A stretch of 49,552 bases of DNA from the NCBI GenBank assembly GCA_902761955.1, contig CACWMM010000006.1, positions 1 to 49,552 of the forward strand, in the 5' to 3' direction. Positions 1 to 7,411 of this stretch are shown here, one piece after another. Position 1 is the stretch's first letter; each line of letters opens with the position of its first letter. Both the position numbers and the translations under genes were made by a program. The stretch is from Parafannyhessea sp902761955 (GTDB lineage Bacteria; Actinomycetota; Coriobacteriia; Coriobacteriales; Atopobiaceae). Below the pieces are notes generated by a model that saw nothing but the letters and a program-made list of their open reading frames with translations, did no database searches and was not told the DNA's origin.

Positions 1-1
1 C

Positions 2-742
2 CTGGTCTTCCCGCACCACGAGAACGAGACCGCGCAGGCCATGTGCGCATGGGGCCGCCCCCTTGCGAACGTGTGGATGCACACGGGCATGCTCCGCGTC
101 AACGGCGAGAAGATGTCCAAGTCTTTGGGCAACTTCTTCACCCTGAAGGAGATTCTTGACAAGTATCCCGCGGACGCCGTGCGCCTGCTCATGCTGCAGA
201 CCCACTACCGCTCCGCGCTCGACTTCCAGACCGACCAGCTCGACGGCGCCGTCGGCACGCTCGACCGCCTGCGCACCTGCGTGAAGAACCTGCGCTGGGC
301 TGCGGACAACGCGCCGCAGGACGGCGAGCTTTCCGCGGGCGATCGCGAGCTGGGCGCCGCCATCGACGCGGCCCACGACGAGTTCGTGCGCCAGATGGAC
401 GACGACTTCAACACCTCCGGCGGCCTTGCGGCCATCTTTGGCACCGCTCCGGCGCTGCGTGCGGCCGACATGATCGTGGAGCTTTCCGACGTGCTGGGCG
501 TCAACCTCTCTCAGGCCGGCGAGAGCGACCTCCCGCACGAGCTGGTGGACCTTGCGGCCGAGCACGCCGGCTATCAGGGCGACGACCCCGCCGACGCCGC
601 GAAGGCGCTCCTGGCCGCGCGCCAGGCGGCCCGCGCCAAGAAGGAGTGGGCGACGGCGGACGCCATCCGCGATGGCATCGCCGCGCTGGGCCTGGTGGTG
701 GAGGACACCGCCGCCGGCGCGCGCCTGACGAAGAAGGCGTAG
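2..742 (+). CDS. cysS: Cysteine--tRNA ligase, C-terminal part (5' end outside window)
   Basis: Cytoplasmic class I aminoacyl-tRNA synthetase that charges tRNA-Cys. The open frame enters from the left edge and begins with LVFPHHENE, the family segment that follows the catalytic zinc site. The class I signature KMSKSLGN lies at about 113-136. The helical anticodon-binding region follows, and the protein ends in a basic tail (LTKKA). The N-terminal Rossmann half with the HIGH motif is not in the window, so this is roughly the last 246 residues of a protein usually near 460-480. The stop lies 7 nt before the rlmB start, so the two are probably cotranscribed; cysS-rlmB-yacP order is common in Gram-positive bacteria. 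Confidence 0.96.
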   Translation: MVFPHHENETAQAMCAWGRPLANVWMHTGMLRVNGEKMSKSLGNFFTLKEILDKYPADAVRLLMLQTHYRSALDFQTDQLDGAVGTLDRLRTCVKNLRWAADNAPQDGELSAGDRELGAAIDAAHDEFVRQMDDDFNTSGGLAAIFGTAPALRAADMIVELSDVLGVNLSQAGESDLPHELVDLAAEHAGYQGDDPADAAKALLAARQAARAKKEWATADAIRDGIAALGLVVEDTAAGARLTKKA

Positions 743-749
743 GCGGCCC

Positions 750-1756
750 ATGTCGAAGATGCAGCCGAGAAGTGCCGGGCGTCCCGGCAGGGGCGGCGCG
801 CGGGGCGCGGGCGGGCGCGGGTCCGAGCGCGCCACGGGTGGCCGTGGGGATCGCCGCGGGCCGAAGGGCGCTGCCGGCGGCCGCGGCCAGGCGTCGCGCG
901 GCCAGGGCCAGCGCGGCCCCGCGTCCCGTGACGATGCCCGCAGGGGCGCCCAGCGCCAGGGCCAGCATCGCCAGGGCCAGCGCCCTGCGACGGATCTTAT
1001 CGAGGGCCGTCGCGCGTGCGCGGAGGCGCTCGAGGGCGGCCTTCCGCTGAAGCGCGCGCTCGTGGCCATGGGAGGCGAGCAGGACCAGACGCTCTTTGGC
1101 CTGGTCCGCAGGCTGGAGGCGGCCGGCGTCCCGGTGGAGCGCGTGCCAAAGAGCCGGCTCGACGCCCTCAGCTCGCACGGCGCCCACCAGGGCATCGTGG
1201 TGCAGACCCGTCCGTTCGCCTACGCGGAGCTCTCGGACGTCATCGCAAACGCGGGCGACGGCCACGCGCTCATCGCTCTTCTCGACCACGTGACCGACGA
1301 GGGCAACTTTGGCGCGATCGTTCGCTCCGCGGAGGTCGTGGGCGCGGCCGGCGTCGTCATTGCGAAGGCGCGCGCTGCCGGCGTTGGCGTGGGCGCGTAC
1401 AAGACGTCCGCCGGCGCGGTGCTGCACGTGCCCATCGCGCAGGTGCCGAACCTTGCGACCGCGATAGACGAGCTCAAGCGCGCCGGTTTCTGGGTGGCGG
1501 GCTCCACGGAGCATGCGACGCAGGACGTGTGGTCCGCGCCGCTCGAGGGCAGGCTGTGCCTGGTCATGGGCTCGGAGGGCTCTGGCATCTCGCAGCTTGT
1601 TCGCAAGAAGTGCGACTTCGAGTGCCGCCTGCCGCAGCGGGGCAGGGTGGAGTCGCTCAACGTGGCCCAGGCCGCTGCTACGAGTGGCTGCGCCGCGAGA
1701 GCGCTGCCGCGGCGGGGGCTTCCGCGGACGGCGCGACGCCGGCGGGGGAGCGCTAG
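750..1756 (+). pseudogene. rlmB: 23S rRNA (guanosine-2'-O)-methyltransferase of the TrmH/SPOUT family, frameshifted near its 3' end
   Basis: RlmB-type SPOUT methyltransferase, which modifies a guanosine in domain V of 23S rRNA using S-adenosylmethionine. The frame from ATG 750 encodes an Arg/Gly/Gln-rich N-terminal tail of about 75 residues, then the substrate-binding domain (starting TDLIEGRRA). The SPOUT motifs follow: DEGNFGAIVRSAEVVGA and LVMGSEGSGIS, then VESLNV of motif 3. Just after SLNVAQAA the frame breaks at about 1674-1679. The expected continuation, CYEWLRRESAA, is present in the +2 frame and ends at TAG 1754-1756. Inserting about 10 nt (for example GGCCTGCTCT between GCT and GCTAC) would restore a normal motif 3. 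As it stands, the original frame stays open through the next start codon and would give a 517-residue RlmB-NYN fusion ending at 2303. Whether the deletion is real or a sequencing error cannot be told here. Confidence 0.8.
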
Positions 1757-1757
1757 C

Positions 1758-2303
1758 ATGGCGCGTCCCGCGGAGCTTCTGGTTGTGGATGGCTACAACG
1801 TCATCCACAAGTCGCAGCGCTACATGGACCTCGTGGACCAGCCGTCCGGCCGTCTGGGGGATACCGACCCGTTCGGCCGCGCGCGCCAGCTGCTCATAGC
1901 CGACGTCGCGGCGTACGCTCAGGGCCGCTACGAGGCCGTCGTCGTGTTCGACGCCGCGGGCAACGTATCGCCCGAGCGTCCGAACCTCACCGTCGCCGGC
2001 GTGCGCACGGTCTTCTCGCCCACGGGCGAGGACGCCGACAGCGTGATTGAGCGCCTGGTGACGGAGGCCCGCCTCCACGTGCGCGCCGTCACGGTCATCA
2101 CGTCCGACAACACCATCCGCGCCACGGTGGGCGGCGTGCCCGTCACGCGCGTTTCGAGCGACGTGCTCATAGCGGACGTGGGGGCCATCGTGGAGGATGT
2201 GCGCGCGGCGAACGAGGAGCGCAACCACCAGCACCTCACGCTGGAGGACAGGCTCGATCCCAAGACGCGCCAGAAGCTGGACCGTCTGCTCGGCCGCCTG
2301 TAG
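1758..2303 (+). CDS. NYN (PIN-fold) domain RNase, YacP/Rae1 family
   Basis: A 181-residue protein with the NYN-domain opening LLVVDGYNVIH, and acidic residues typical of metal-dependent PIN-fold nucleases (D in VVDGYN, D in VVVFDAAGN, DAD in GEDADSVIE, SD in VITSDN). B. subtilis YacP/Rae1 is a ribosome-associated mRNA endonuclease encoded next to rlmB; that role is inferred here from family and position. The start ATG at 1758 follows a G-rich ribosome-binding site (about 1743-1750) and sits one base after the native rlmB stop. It is in the same frame as the upstream part of rlmB, so the rlmB frameshift reads straight into it. The C-terminus is basic and helical (LDPKTRQKLDRLLGRL). Confidence 0.85.
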   Translation: MARPAELLVVDGYNVIHKSQRYMDLVDQPSGRLGDTDPFGRARQLLIADVAAYAQGRYEAVVVFDAAGNVSPERPNLTVAGVRTVFSPTGEDADSVIERLVTEARLHVRAVTVITSDNTIRATVGGVPVTRVSSDVLIADVGAIVEDVRAANEERNHQHLTLEDRLDPKTRQKLDRLLGRL

Positions 2304-2384
2304 GTGCCGGCAAGCGTTGGCCCGCCACGATGCCCCCTTGGTCGCGTCGGCGCCGGTCTAGCGATCGTGCCAGTCGCGCATTTT

Positions 2385-2483
2385 TCGCACATCGCGATAT
2401 GCGAAGAGGCTCGAATTCTTAAAATGGCTGGTAGATGCCTTGGTGACCTTGTTTTGTCCACGTCGCACTTCGCGATATGCGAA
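2385..2483. repeat. Pair of 21-bp near-identical repeats with inner inverted repeat, in the 353-bp gap before tRNA-Thr
   Basis: The 353 bases between the NYN gene and the first tRNA hold no convincing gene. They contain two 21-bp copies at 2385-2405 and 2463-2483 that differ at one base and start 78 bp apart. Each contains the interrupted inverted repeat TTCGC-GATAT-GCGAA, or its one-base variant. The sequence around them is less GC-rich than the flanks. The function is unknown: paired operator sites or a small dispersed repeat are both possible. Confidence 0.6.
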
Positions 2484-2656
2484 ATGGTTGCCATGGCGGG
2501 CGTCATAGGGGGCGATGCGGGCGCTCATGTCCTTCCCAGGCTTGAAACTGAGTCGCTCGTCTGAATAGGGGCACGCCCGAACGACCGCGACGGCGAGCAA
2601 AAAGACCGAGTGACCCCTAGCGCAAAGCGCACGTTCGGGCTATGATGCTAGAACCC

Positions 2657-2731
2657 GCTGGCGTAGCTCAATGGTAGAGCCCTGGTTTTGTAAACCAGTT
2701 GTTGTAGGTTCGAGCCCTATCGCCAGCTCCA
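2657..2731 (+). tRNA. tRNA-Thr (anticodon TGT)
   Basis: A full cloverleaf. The acceptor arms GCTGGCG and CGCCAGC pair, the anticodon stem CTGGT/ACCAG encloses loop TTTGTAA (anticodon TGT), and the T-arm is GTAGGTTCGAGCCCTAT. The discriminator base T and encoded CCA end at 2731. A TATGAT -10 element lies at 2641-2646. Confidence 0.96.
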
Positions 2732-2740
2732 GAAAAATCT

Positions 2741-2775
2741 GCGCCAAAACCTTTCGCGGGTTTTGGCGCTTTTTC
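2741..2775 (+). terminator. Rho-independent terminator after tRNA-Thr(TGT)
   Basis: The stem GCGCCAAAACC pairs perfectly with GGTTTTGGCGC across a short loop and is followed by TTTTTCT. It begins 9 nt after the tRNA CCA end, so this tRNA is its own transcription unit. Confidence 0.9.
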
Positions 2776-2870
2776 TATCCCAAGCCAATGTTTCGAAGAG
2801 AAGAACAGCATGCTCTACCTGCAATTATGTAGGAAATATGAGGGGGATACGCCCGGATGGGTGGAATGAG

Positions 2871-2902
2871 TTGACAAGCGGGCCCCCGGGCCGTAGTATA
2901 CT
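2871..2902 (+). promoter_or_regulatory. Sigma-70-type promoter for the Tyr-Thr-Met tRNA cluster
   Basis: TTGACA at 2871-2876 has TAGTAT 17 nt downstream (2894-2899), with an overlapping TATACT at 2897-2902. It lies about 58 nt upstream of tRNA-Tyr. No strong terminator separates the cluster from tuf, so tuf may also be read from here. Confidence 0.7.
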
Positions 2903-2959
2903 TTCCGCTTGCAAGGGAAGTCCTCGCGAACGAACGAGCAAGCAGCTTGAAAACGGAAT

Positions 2960-3043
2960 GGGGATGTGGCACAGCGGCAACTGCGGCGGACTGTAAATCC
3001 GCTCCCTCTGGGTTCCTTGGTTCGAGTCCAAGCATCCCCACCA
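2960..3043 (+). tRNA. tRNA-Tyr (anticodon GTA)
   Basis: Acceptor GGGGATG pairs with CATCCCC. Anticodon stem GCGGA/TCCGC encloses CTGTAAA (anticodon GTA). The class II variable arm has a CCC/GGG stem, and the T-arm is CTTGG/CCAAG. Discriminator A and CCA end at 3043. Confidence 0.95.
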
Positions 3044-3106
3044 AGTCGGTAGAGCACTTCGTTGGTAACGAAGAGGTCACCGGTTCGAATCCGGTCGCGG
3101 GCTCCA
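3044..3106 (+). pseudogene. tRNA-Thr (anticodon GGT), 5'-truncated
   Basis: The sequence begins in the D-loop (AGTCGGTAGAGC). It has an intact anticodon arm (CTTCG-TTGGTAA-CGAAG, anticodon GGT), T-arm, 3' acceptor strand CGCGGGC, discriminator T and CCA. The 5' acceptor strand (expected GCCCGCG) and 5' D-arm (expected about TAGCTC) are missing: the fragment abuts the CCA of tRNA-Tyr directly. About 13 nt plus any spacer have been lost. As written it cannot fold into a cloverleaf. Because GGT is needed for ACC and ACU codons, either another copy exists or this is an assembly deletion. Confidence 0.85.
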
Positions 3107-3128
3107 TGTTTCAAGTGCCACACACCAT

Positions 3129-3205
3129 GCCGGTGTAGCTCAGCTGGTTAGAGCACGCGGCTCATACCCGCGATGTCACTGGTTCGAATCCAGTCACCGG
3201 TACCA
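3129..3205 (+). tRNA. tRNA-Met (anticodon CAT), elongator-like
   Basis: Acceptor GCCGGTG pairs with CACCGGT (first pair G-T wobble). Anticodon stem CGCGG/CCGCG encloses CTCATAC (anticodon CAT). T-arm CTGG/CCAG, discriminator A and CCA follow. It lacks the three G-C pairs and the 1-72 mismatch of an initiator tRNA. A lysidine-modified tRNA-Ile cannot be fully excluded. Confidence 0.88.
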
Positions 3206-3215
3206 TGGCTTTAAT

Positions 3216-3233
3216 GAGGCGCTTCGGCGCCTC
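3216..3233 (+). other. GC-rich TTCG-tetraloop hairpin between tRNA-Met and tuf
   Basis: GAGGCGC-TTCG-GCGCCTC is a perfect 7-bp hairpin. It is not followed by a T-run, so it is more likely a processing or partial-attenuation element than an efficient terminator. Confidence 0.55.
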
Positions 3234-3304
3234 TGAGCATAATTAGGCGTCGTTTTAGTACCATGGAATAGCCCGCGAAGGTTGTTTCAAAAGGAGGATT
3301 GGCA

Positions 3305-4510
3305 ATGGCCAAGGAGAAGTTCGACCGTTCTAAGCCACACGTAAACATTGGTACGATTGGTCACGTCGACCACGGTAAGACCACCCTTACCGCAGCCATC
3401 ACCAAGGTCCTGTCTGAGCAGGAGGGCTGCAAGGCCGACTACACCGCCTTCGAGAACATCGACAAGGCTCCCGAGGAGCGTCAGCGTGGTATTACCATTT
3501 CTGTCGCCCACGTCGAGTACGAGACCTGGGAGCGCCACTACGCGCACGTTGACTGCCCGGGCCACGCTGACTACGTCAAGAACATGATTTCCGGCGCTGC
3601 TCAGATGGATGGTGCAATCCTCGTCATCGCAGCAACCGACGGCCCCATGGCTCAGACTCGTGAGCACATCCTCCTCGCCCGTCAGGTCGGCGTTAAGTAC
3701 ATCGTCGTCTTCCTGAACAAGTGCGACATGGTCGACGACGAGGAGCTCATCGACCTCGTCGAGATGGAGACCCGTGACCTTCTGTCCGAGTACGGCTTCC
3801 CCGGAGACGATATCCCCATCATCCGTGGCTCTGCTCTCGGCGCCCTCAACGGCGAGCAGAAGTGGGTCGACTCCATCGTCGAGCTCATGCACACCGTTGA
3901 CTCCTACATCCCGACCCCCGCTCGTGACAACGAGAAGCCGTTCCTGATGGCTATCGAAGACGTCATGACCATCTCCGGCCGTGGTACCGTCGTCACCGGC
4001 CGTGTCGAGCGTGGCGAGCTCAAGCTCAACGAGCCTGTCGAGATCGTCGGCATCAAGGACACCCAGACCTCCACTGCCACCGGCATCGAGATGTTCCGCA
4101 AGACCATGGACTTCTGCGAGGCTGGCGATAACGTCGGTATCCTGCTCCGTGGCATCAAGCGCGAGGACGTCGTCCGTGGCCAGGTTCTCTGCAAGCCCGG
4201 CTCCGTCACCCCTCACCACGAGTTCACCGGCGAGATCTACGTCCTCACCAAGGAGGAGGGTGGCCGTCACACCCCGTTCTTCTCCGGCTATCGTCCCCAG
4301 TTCTACTTCCGCACCACTGACGTGACTGGCGACATCACCGAGCTCACCGACTCCGATGGCAACAAGGTTGAGATGGCTATGCCTGGTGACCACATCACCA
4401 TCCACTGCGACCTCATTCACCCGATCGCCATGGAGGAGGGCCTCCGCTTCGCTATCCGCGAGGGTGGCCACACCGTCGGCGACGGTCGTGTCTCCACGAT
4501 CATTGCGTAG
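3305..4510 (+). CDS. tuf: Elongation factor Tu
   Basis: GTPase that delivers aminoacyl-tRNA to the ribosomal A site. The 401-residue length is usual. G1 GHVDHGKT, effector region RGITI, G3 DCPGHADY and G4 NKCDMVDD are all visible, followed by the two beta-barrel domains (GRGTVVTGRVERG; GDNVGILLRGI). ATG 3305 is chosen because AAGGAGG at 3291-3297 sits 7 nt upstream. An in-frame TTG at 3299 is too close to that site. The gene follows a tRNA cluster, as in many bacteria. Codon use is strongly biased, consistent with very high expression. Confidence 0.98.
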   Translation: MAKEKFDRSKPHVNIGTIGHVDHGKTTLTAAITKVLSEQEGCKADYTAFENIDKAPEERQRGITISVAHVEYETWERHYAHVDCPGHADYVKNMISGAAQMDGAILVIAATDGPMAQTREHILLARQVGVKYIVVFLNKCDMVDDEELIDLVEMETRDLLSEYGFPGDDIPIIRGSALGALNGEQKWVDSIVELMHTVDSYIPTPARDNEKPFLMAIEDVMTISGRGTVVTGRVERGELKLNEPVEIVGIKDTQTSTATGIEMFRKTMDFCEAGDNVGILLRGIKREDVVRGQVLCKPGSVTPHHEFTGEIYVLTKEEGGRHTPFFSGYRPQFYFRTTDVTGDITELTDSDGNKVEMAMPGDHITIHCDLIHPIAMEEGLRFAIREGGHTVGDGRVSTIIA

Positions 4511-4539
4511 CATCTAGCTACACATAGCTCGTACTTATG

Positions 4540-4575
4540 GCCCGACGCCTCGTTTGGGGCGTCGGGCTCTTCTCT
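4540..4575 (+). terminator. Terminator after tuf
   Basis: GCCCGACGCC pairs with GGCGTCGGGC around a short loop, followed by TCTTCTCTT. It lies 30 nt after the tuf stop. Confidence 0.85.
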
Positions 4576-4636
4576 TCCATCGTATGCGCTGATATTTGAT
4601 GGTTTTGTCGAGTCGTCGAATGACAAACCCATCCGG

Positions 4637-4666
4637 TTGACAGACCGAACCATTGAATGGTAGCGT
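4637..4666 (+). promoter_or_regulatory. Promoter for rpmG-tRNA-Trp-secE-nusG
   Basis: TTGACA at 4637-4642 and TAGCGT at 4661-4666 are spaced 18 bp apart, about 55 nt upstream of the rpmG start and downstream of the tuf terminator. Confidence 0.55.
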
Positions 4667-4719
4667 ATACCATCGCCGACGCAGGGGTAGTCCCGTGGCG
4701 GTTATCTATAGGAGGATCA

Positions 4720-4869
4720 ATGCGTACACTCGTTACCCTTGCATGCACTGAGTGCAAGCGTCGCAATTACACCACGAAGAAGAACAAGGCAAACACTCCG
4801 GATCGTATGGAGTTGAAGAAATATTGCCCGTGGTGCCACAAGCACACCCTTCACAGGGAGACCCGCTAA
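4720..4869 (+). CDS. rpmG: 50S ribosomal protein L33 (zinc-binding form)
   Basis: bL33, a 49-residue protein of the large subunit near the E site. The CTEC and CPWC pairs mark the zinc-binding (C+) paralogue type. The start at ATG 4720 is supported by GGAGG at 4711-4715; an upstream in-frame ATG at 4657 lacks a Shine-Dalgarno and would add a non-homologous leader. The arrangement rpmG, tRNA-Trp, secE, nusG is standard in actinobacteria. Confidence 0.96.
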   Translation: MRTLVTLACTECKRRNYTTKKNKANTPDRMELKKYCPWCHKHTLHRETR

Positions 4870-4883
4870 AATAAGGGTCATAC

Positions 4884-4959
4884 AGGCCAGTAGCTCCAAT
4901 GGTAGAGCGGCGGTCTCCAAAACCGTTTGTTGTGGGTTCGAGTCCTACCTGGCCTGCCA
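4884..4959 (+). tRNA. tRNA-Trp (anticodon CCA)
   Basis: AGGCCAG pairs with CTGGCCT. Anticodon stem GCGGT/ACCGT encloses CTCCAAA (anticodon CCA). Discriminator G and encoded CCA end at 4959. It lies 14 nt after rpmG and is probably processed from a shared transcript. Confidence 0.95.
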
Positions 4960-4969
4960 GATTACACCA

Positions 4970-5000
4970 CCGGCTATCCCTTCTTGGGGTTAGCCGGTTT
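4970..5000 (+). terminator. Hairpin with T-run between tRNA-Trp and secE
   Basis: CCGGCTA pairs with TAGCCGG, with an inner TCCC/GGGG extension, followed by TTT. It is probably a partial terminator or processing site, since secE starts 23 nt later with no obvious promoter of its own. Confidence 0.6.
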
Positions 5001-5022
5001 CTATGAATAGGGGTTTCGTTTC

Positions 5023-5388
5023 ATGGCAAAGAAGGAGCGTCAGAGAAGAAGCGCACGCAAGGCCCGCTCCGCTGAGCGTGCCGCGCTCGAGGCCACCCGC
5101 GCCGCTTCCCAGTCCGGCTCGAAGGAGCCGGCGAAGAAGGCTGACGCTTCGGTTGCCCAAACCTCTGCGAAAAAGTCCGAGAAGCCGGCGAAGAAGCCGG
5201 GTCGCATTCGCAGCTACTTCCGCGATGTGAAGGCAGAGATGCATCGTGTCGTGTGGCCCGACCGCAACGAGCTCAAGAGCTATTCCGTCGCGGTCATCCT
5301 CATGCTCATAGTGTTTGGCGTGTGCGTTTGGCTTGTCGACACCGGATTCGTTGCCGTACTCGTAGGCTTCACGGGACTGAGGGGATAG
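5023..5388 (+). CDS. secE: Preprotein translocase subunit SecE
   Basis: Small membrane subunit of the SecYEG channel that clamps SecY. The 121 residues comprise a long Lys/Arg/Ala-rich cytoplasmic N-terminus (about 1-65), the conserved amphipathic segment RSYFRDVKAEMHRVVWPDRN, and one transmembrane helix (VAVILMLIVFGVCVWLV). The single-helix form is typical outside proteobacteria. The stop is 3 nt before nusG, so the two are cotranscribed. Confidence 0.95.
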   Translation: MAKKERQRRSARKARSAERAALEATRAASQSGSKEPAKKADASVAQTSAKKSEKPAKKPGRIRSYFRDVKAEMHRVVWPDRNELKSYSVAVILMLIVFGVCVWLVDTGFVAVLVGFTGLRG

Positions 5389-5391
5389 GAC

Positions 5392-5949
5392 ATGGCAAAG
5401 CGCTGGTATGTGGTCCACACCTACTCGGGCTACGAGAACAAGGTGAAGGGCGAGATTGAGCACCGTGCCGAGATCAACGGCATGCAGGACAAGATCGTCG
5501 ACATCCAGATTCCGACCGAGGACGTCACTGAGATCAAGGACGGTGGCAAGCGCGAGACCAAGGAAGAGAAGGTCTTCCCTGGTTATGTCCTCGTCCGTAT
5601 GGAGATGAACGACGATACGTGGACCCTCGTCCGCAACACCGACGGTGTCACGGGTTTCCTCGGTCTGGACGGCAGCAAGCCTGCCCCGCTTCGTAGGTCT
5701 GAGTTCAACAAGATCATGCATCGCGGCGGTGGCAGCTCGAACGGCTCTAAGCCCCAGAAGCATGTCACGACCACCACGAACATCGAGCCCGGCATGTCAG
5801 TCAAGGTCGTCTCTGGTCCGCTTGCGGACTTCGACGGCCAGGTGTCCGAGGTCAACGCCGAGGCGGGCAAGGTCAAGGTAATGCTCACGATCTTCGGCCG
5901 TGAGACCCCCGTCGAACTCACTCTCGACCAGATCACCATCATCGCTTAG
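5392..5949 (+). CDS. nusG: Transcription termination/antitermination factor NusG
   Basis: RNA polymerase elongation factor that couples to Rho or the ribosome. The 185 residues have an NGN domain from the start (AKRWYVVHTYSGYENKVK, FPGYVLVRMEMND) and a C-terminal KOW domain (MSVKVVSGPLADFDGQVSEV). A linker of about 20 residues is rich in Gly, Ser and Asn (GGGSSNGSKPQKH). It follows secE by 3 nt and precedes rplK, the canonical order. Confidence 0.97.
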   Translation: MAKRWYVVHTYSGYENKVKGEIEHRAEINGMQDKIVDIQIPTEDVTEIKDGGKRETKEEKVFPGYVLVRMEMNDDTWTLVRNTDGVTGFLGLDGSKPAPLRRSEFNKIMHRGGGSSNGSKPQKHVTTTTNIEPGMSVKVVSGPLADFDGQVSEVNAEAGKVKVMLTIFGRETPVELTLDQITIIA

Positions 5950-6035
5950 CAACCAGTCGGTCCCGGTATCGGTGAGGATGGCTTCTCCGGGATCGGTTGA
6001 TATAGGAAACGCAAAACTCTGTCTAGGAGACCACA
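5950..6035 (+). promoter_or_regulatory. Structured rplK leader
   Basis: The 86 nt before rplK include 5' AACCAGTCGG-TCCCGG segments that can pair with TCCGGGATCGGTT downstream, forming an imperfect long stem. In other bacteria the rplK-rplA mRNA is repressed by L1 binding a leader stem-loop. This leader is a candidate for that site, judged by position and pairing only. Confidence 0.35.
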
Positions 6036-6461
6036 ATGGCCAAGAAGGTTACCCACTTCATCAAGCTCCAGATTCCTGCTGGCGCAGCTAACCCCGCGCC
6101 TCCCGTCGGCCCCGCCCTTGGTGCCGCACAGGTCAACATCATGCAGTTCTGCCAGGCGTTCAACGCGGCGACCTCCGACAAGAAGGGTGACATCATCCCT
6201 GTCGAGATCACCGTCTACGAGGACCGCACCTTCGACTTCGTCTGCAAGACCCCTCCCGCGGCGCAGCTGATCAAGAAGGAGCTCGGCCTCAAGAGCGGCT
6301 CTGGCGTTCCCCAGCGTGACAAGGTCGGCCAGCTCTCCCAGGAGCAGCTCACCAAGATCGCCGAGATCAAGATGCCGGACCTCAACGCAAACGACATCGA
6401 GGCTGCCAAGAAGATTGTCGCGGGCACCGCGCGCTCCATGGGCGTCACCATCGCCGAGTAG
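6036..6461 (+). CDS. rplK: 50S ribosomal protein L11
   Basis: uL11, which binds the GTPase-associated region of 23S rRNA. The 141 residues are the usual length. The proline-rich N-terminal domain (PAGAANPAPPVGPALG), which contributes to thiostrepton binding, and the C-terminal rRNA-binding domain (GSGVPQRDKVGQLS) are both intact. RBS TAGGAG precedes ATG 6036. Confidence 0.97.
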   Translation: MAKKVTHFIKLQIPAGAANPAPPVGPALGAAQVNIMQFCQAFNAATSDKKGDIIPVEITVYEDRTFDFVCKTPPAAQLIKKELGLKSGSGVPQRDKVGQLSQEQLTKIAEIKMPDLNANDIEAAKKIVAGTARSMGVTIAE

Positions 6462-6565
6462 CAGGTTCCAAGCGCCTGGCCCAGCCTGGCGTGTCAGATA
6501 ACGGTGGGAATCCACCAACTACGTGGGAGGGCCACGCCGCCCGCTAACCACACAGGAGGTAAGAA

Positions 6566-7273
6566 ATGGCGAAGCACGGAAAGAACTACACCAACGCCGC
6601 TGCCAAGTTCGACAAGGCAGAGGTCTACAGCCCGAAGAAGGCCATGGAGCTCGTGAAGGAGCTCTCCACCGCCAAGTTCGACGAGACCGTCGAGGCTTCC
6701 ATCCGCCTGGGCGTCGACACCCGCAAGGCCGACCAGAACGTCCGTGGCTCCATCTCTCTGCCCAACGGCACCGGCAAGACCGTCCGTGTCGCCGTCTTCG
6801 CAGAGGGCGCCAAGGCCGAGGAGGCCAAGGCGGCTGGTGCCGATATCGTCGGTTCCGACGACCTCGTCGAGGATGTCCAGAAGGGCAACATCAACTTCGA
6901 CGCCGTCATCGCGACCCCGAACCTCATGGGCAAGGTCGGTCGTCTCGGCCGCATCCTCGGACCCCGCGGCCTGATGCCGAACCCCAAGCTCGGCACCGTC
7001 ACCATGGACGTCGAGAAGATGGTCAAGGAGCTCAAGGCCGGTCGTGTCGAGTACCGTGCCGACCGCTACGGCATCTGCCACGTCCCCATGGGCAAGGTCT
7101 CCTTCACCGTTGAGCAGCTCGTCGAGAACTATGCGGCTCTCTACACCGAACTTCTCCGCGTGAAGCCGTCCACGGCCAAGGGCCGCTACGTCAAGTCCGT
7201 CGCCTTCTCCTCGACGATGGGCCCTGGCGTCAAGGTCGACTCCGCTGTCACCCGCGACTTCCTCGCCGAGTAG
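6566..7273 (+). CDS. rplA: 50S ribosomal protein L1
   Basis: uL1, the L1-stalk protein and usual repressor of its own operon. The 235 residues are full length. Family signatures include GRLGRILGPRGLMPNPKLGT and the C-terminal SVAFSSTMGPGVKVD. ATG 6566 follows AGGAGG. The 104-nt gap after rplK contains a small GGTGG/CCACC hairpin (about 6503-6516). A terminator follows at 7315. Confidence 0.97.
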   Translation: MAKHGKNYTNAAAKFDKAEVYSPKKAMELVKELSTAKFDETVEASIRLGVDTRKADQNVRGSISLPNGTGKTVRVAVFAEGAKAEEAKAAGADIVGSDDLVEDVQKGNINFDAVIATPNLMGKVGRLGRILGPRGLMPNPKLGTVTMDVEKMVKELKAGRVEYRADRYGICHVPMGKVSFTVEQLVENYAALYTELLRVKPSTAKGRYVKSVAFSSTMGPGVKVDSAVTRDFLAE

Positions 7274-7314
7274 CAATAGAGTCTCCTAGCAGTCGCTAGA
7301 CAGAAGCAACGCAC

Positions 7315-7356
7315 GAATGCCGGTTCGGGGTTTACCGAGCCGGCATTCTGCTTTTC
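7315..7356 (+). terminator. Terminator after rplA
   Basis: GAATGCCGG pairs with CCGGCATTC (extended inward by TT/AG), then CTGCTTTTCT. It separates the rplKA and rplJL transcription units. Confidence 0.85.
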
Positions 7357-7411
7357 TCGTCTTACCTTCCATGTCAAGTACGTGGCCGAGTAGGCCCGCC
7401 ACGGTAGGGGA

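Noticed and set aside
3044..3285. Permuted tRNA-Thr: the sequence GCCCGCG, matching the missing 5' acceptor strand, occurs downstream at about 3271-3277
   Set aside because: The downstream copy lacks the following TAGCTC of the D-arm and lies beyond tRNA-Met, next to the tuf ribosome-binding site. A seven-base match is compatible with chance, and permuted tRNA genes are not known in actinobacteria.
3299..3304. TTG at 3299 as the tuf start
   Set aside because: It lies 1 nt from the AAGGAGG site, too close for initiation; ATG 3305 is correctly spaced and gives the standard N-terminus.
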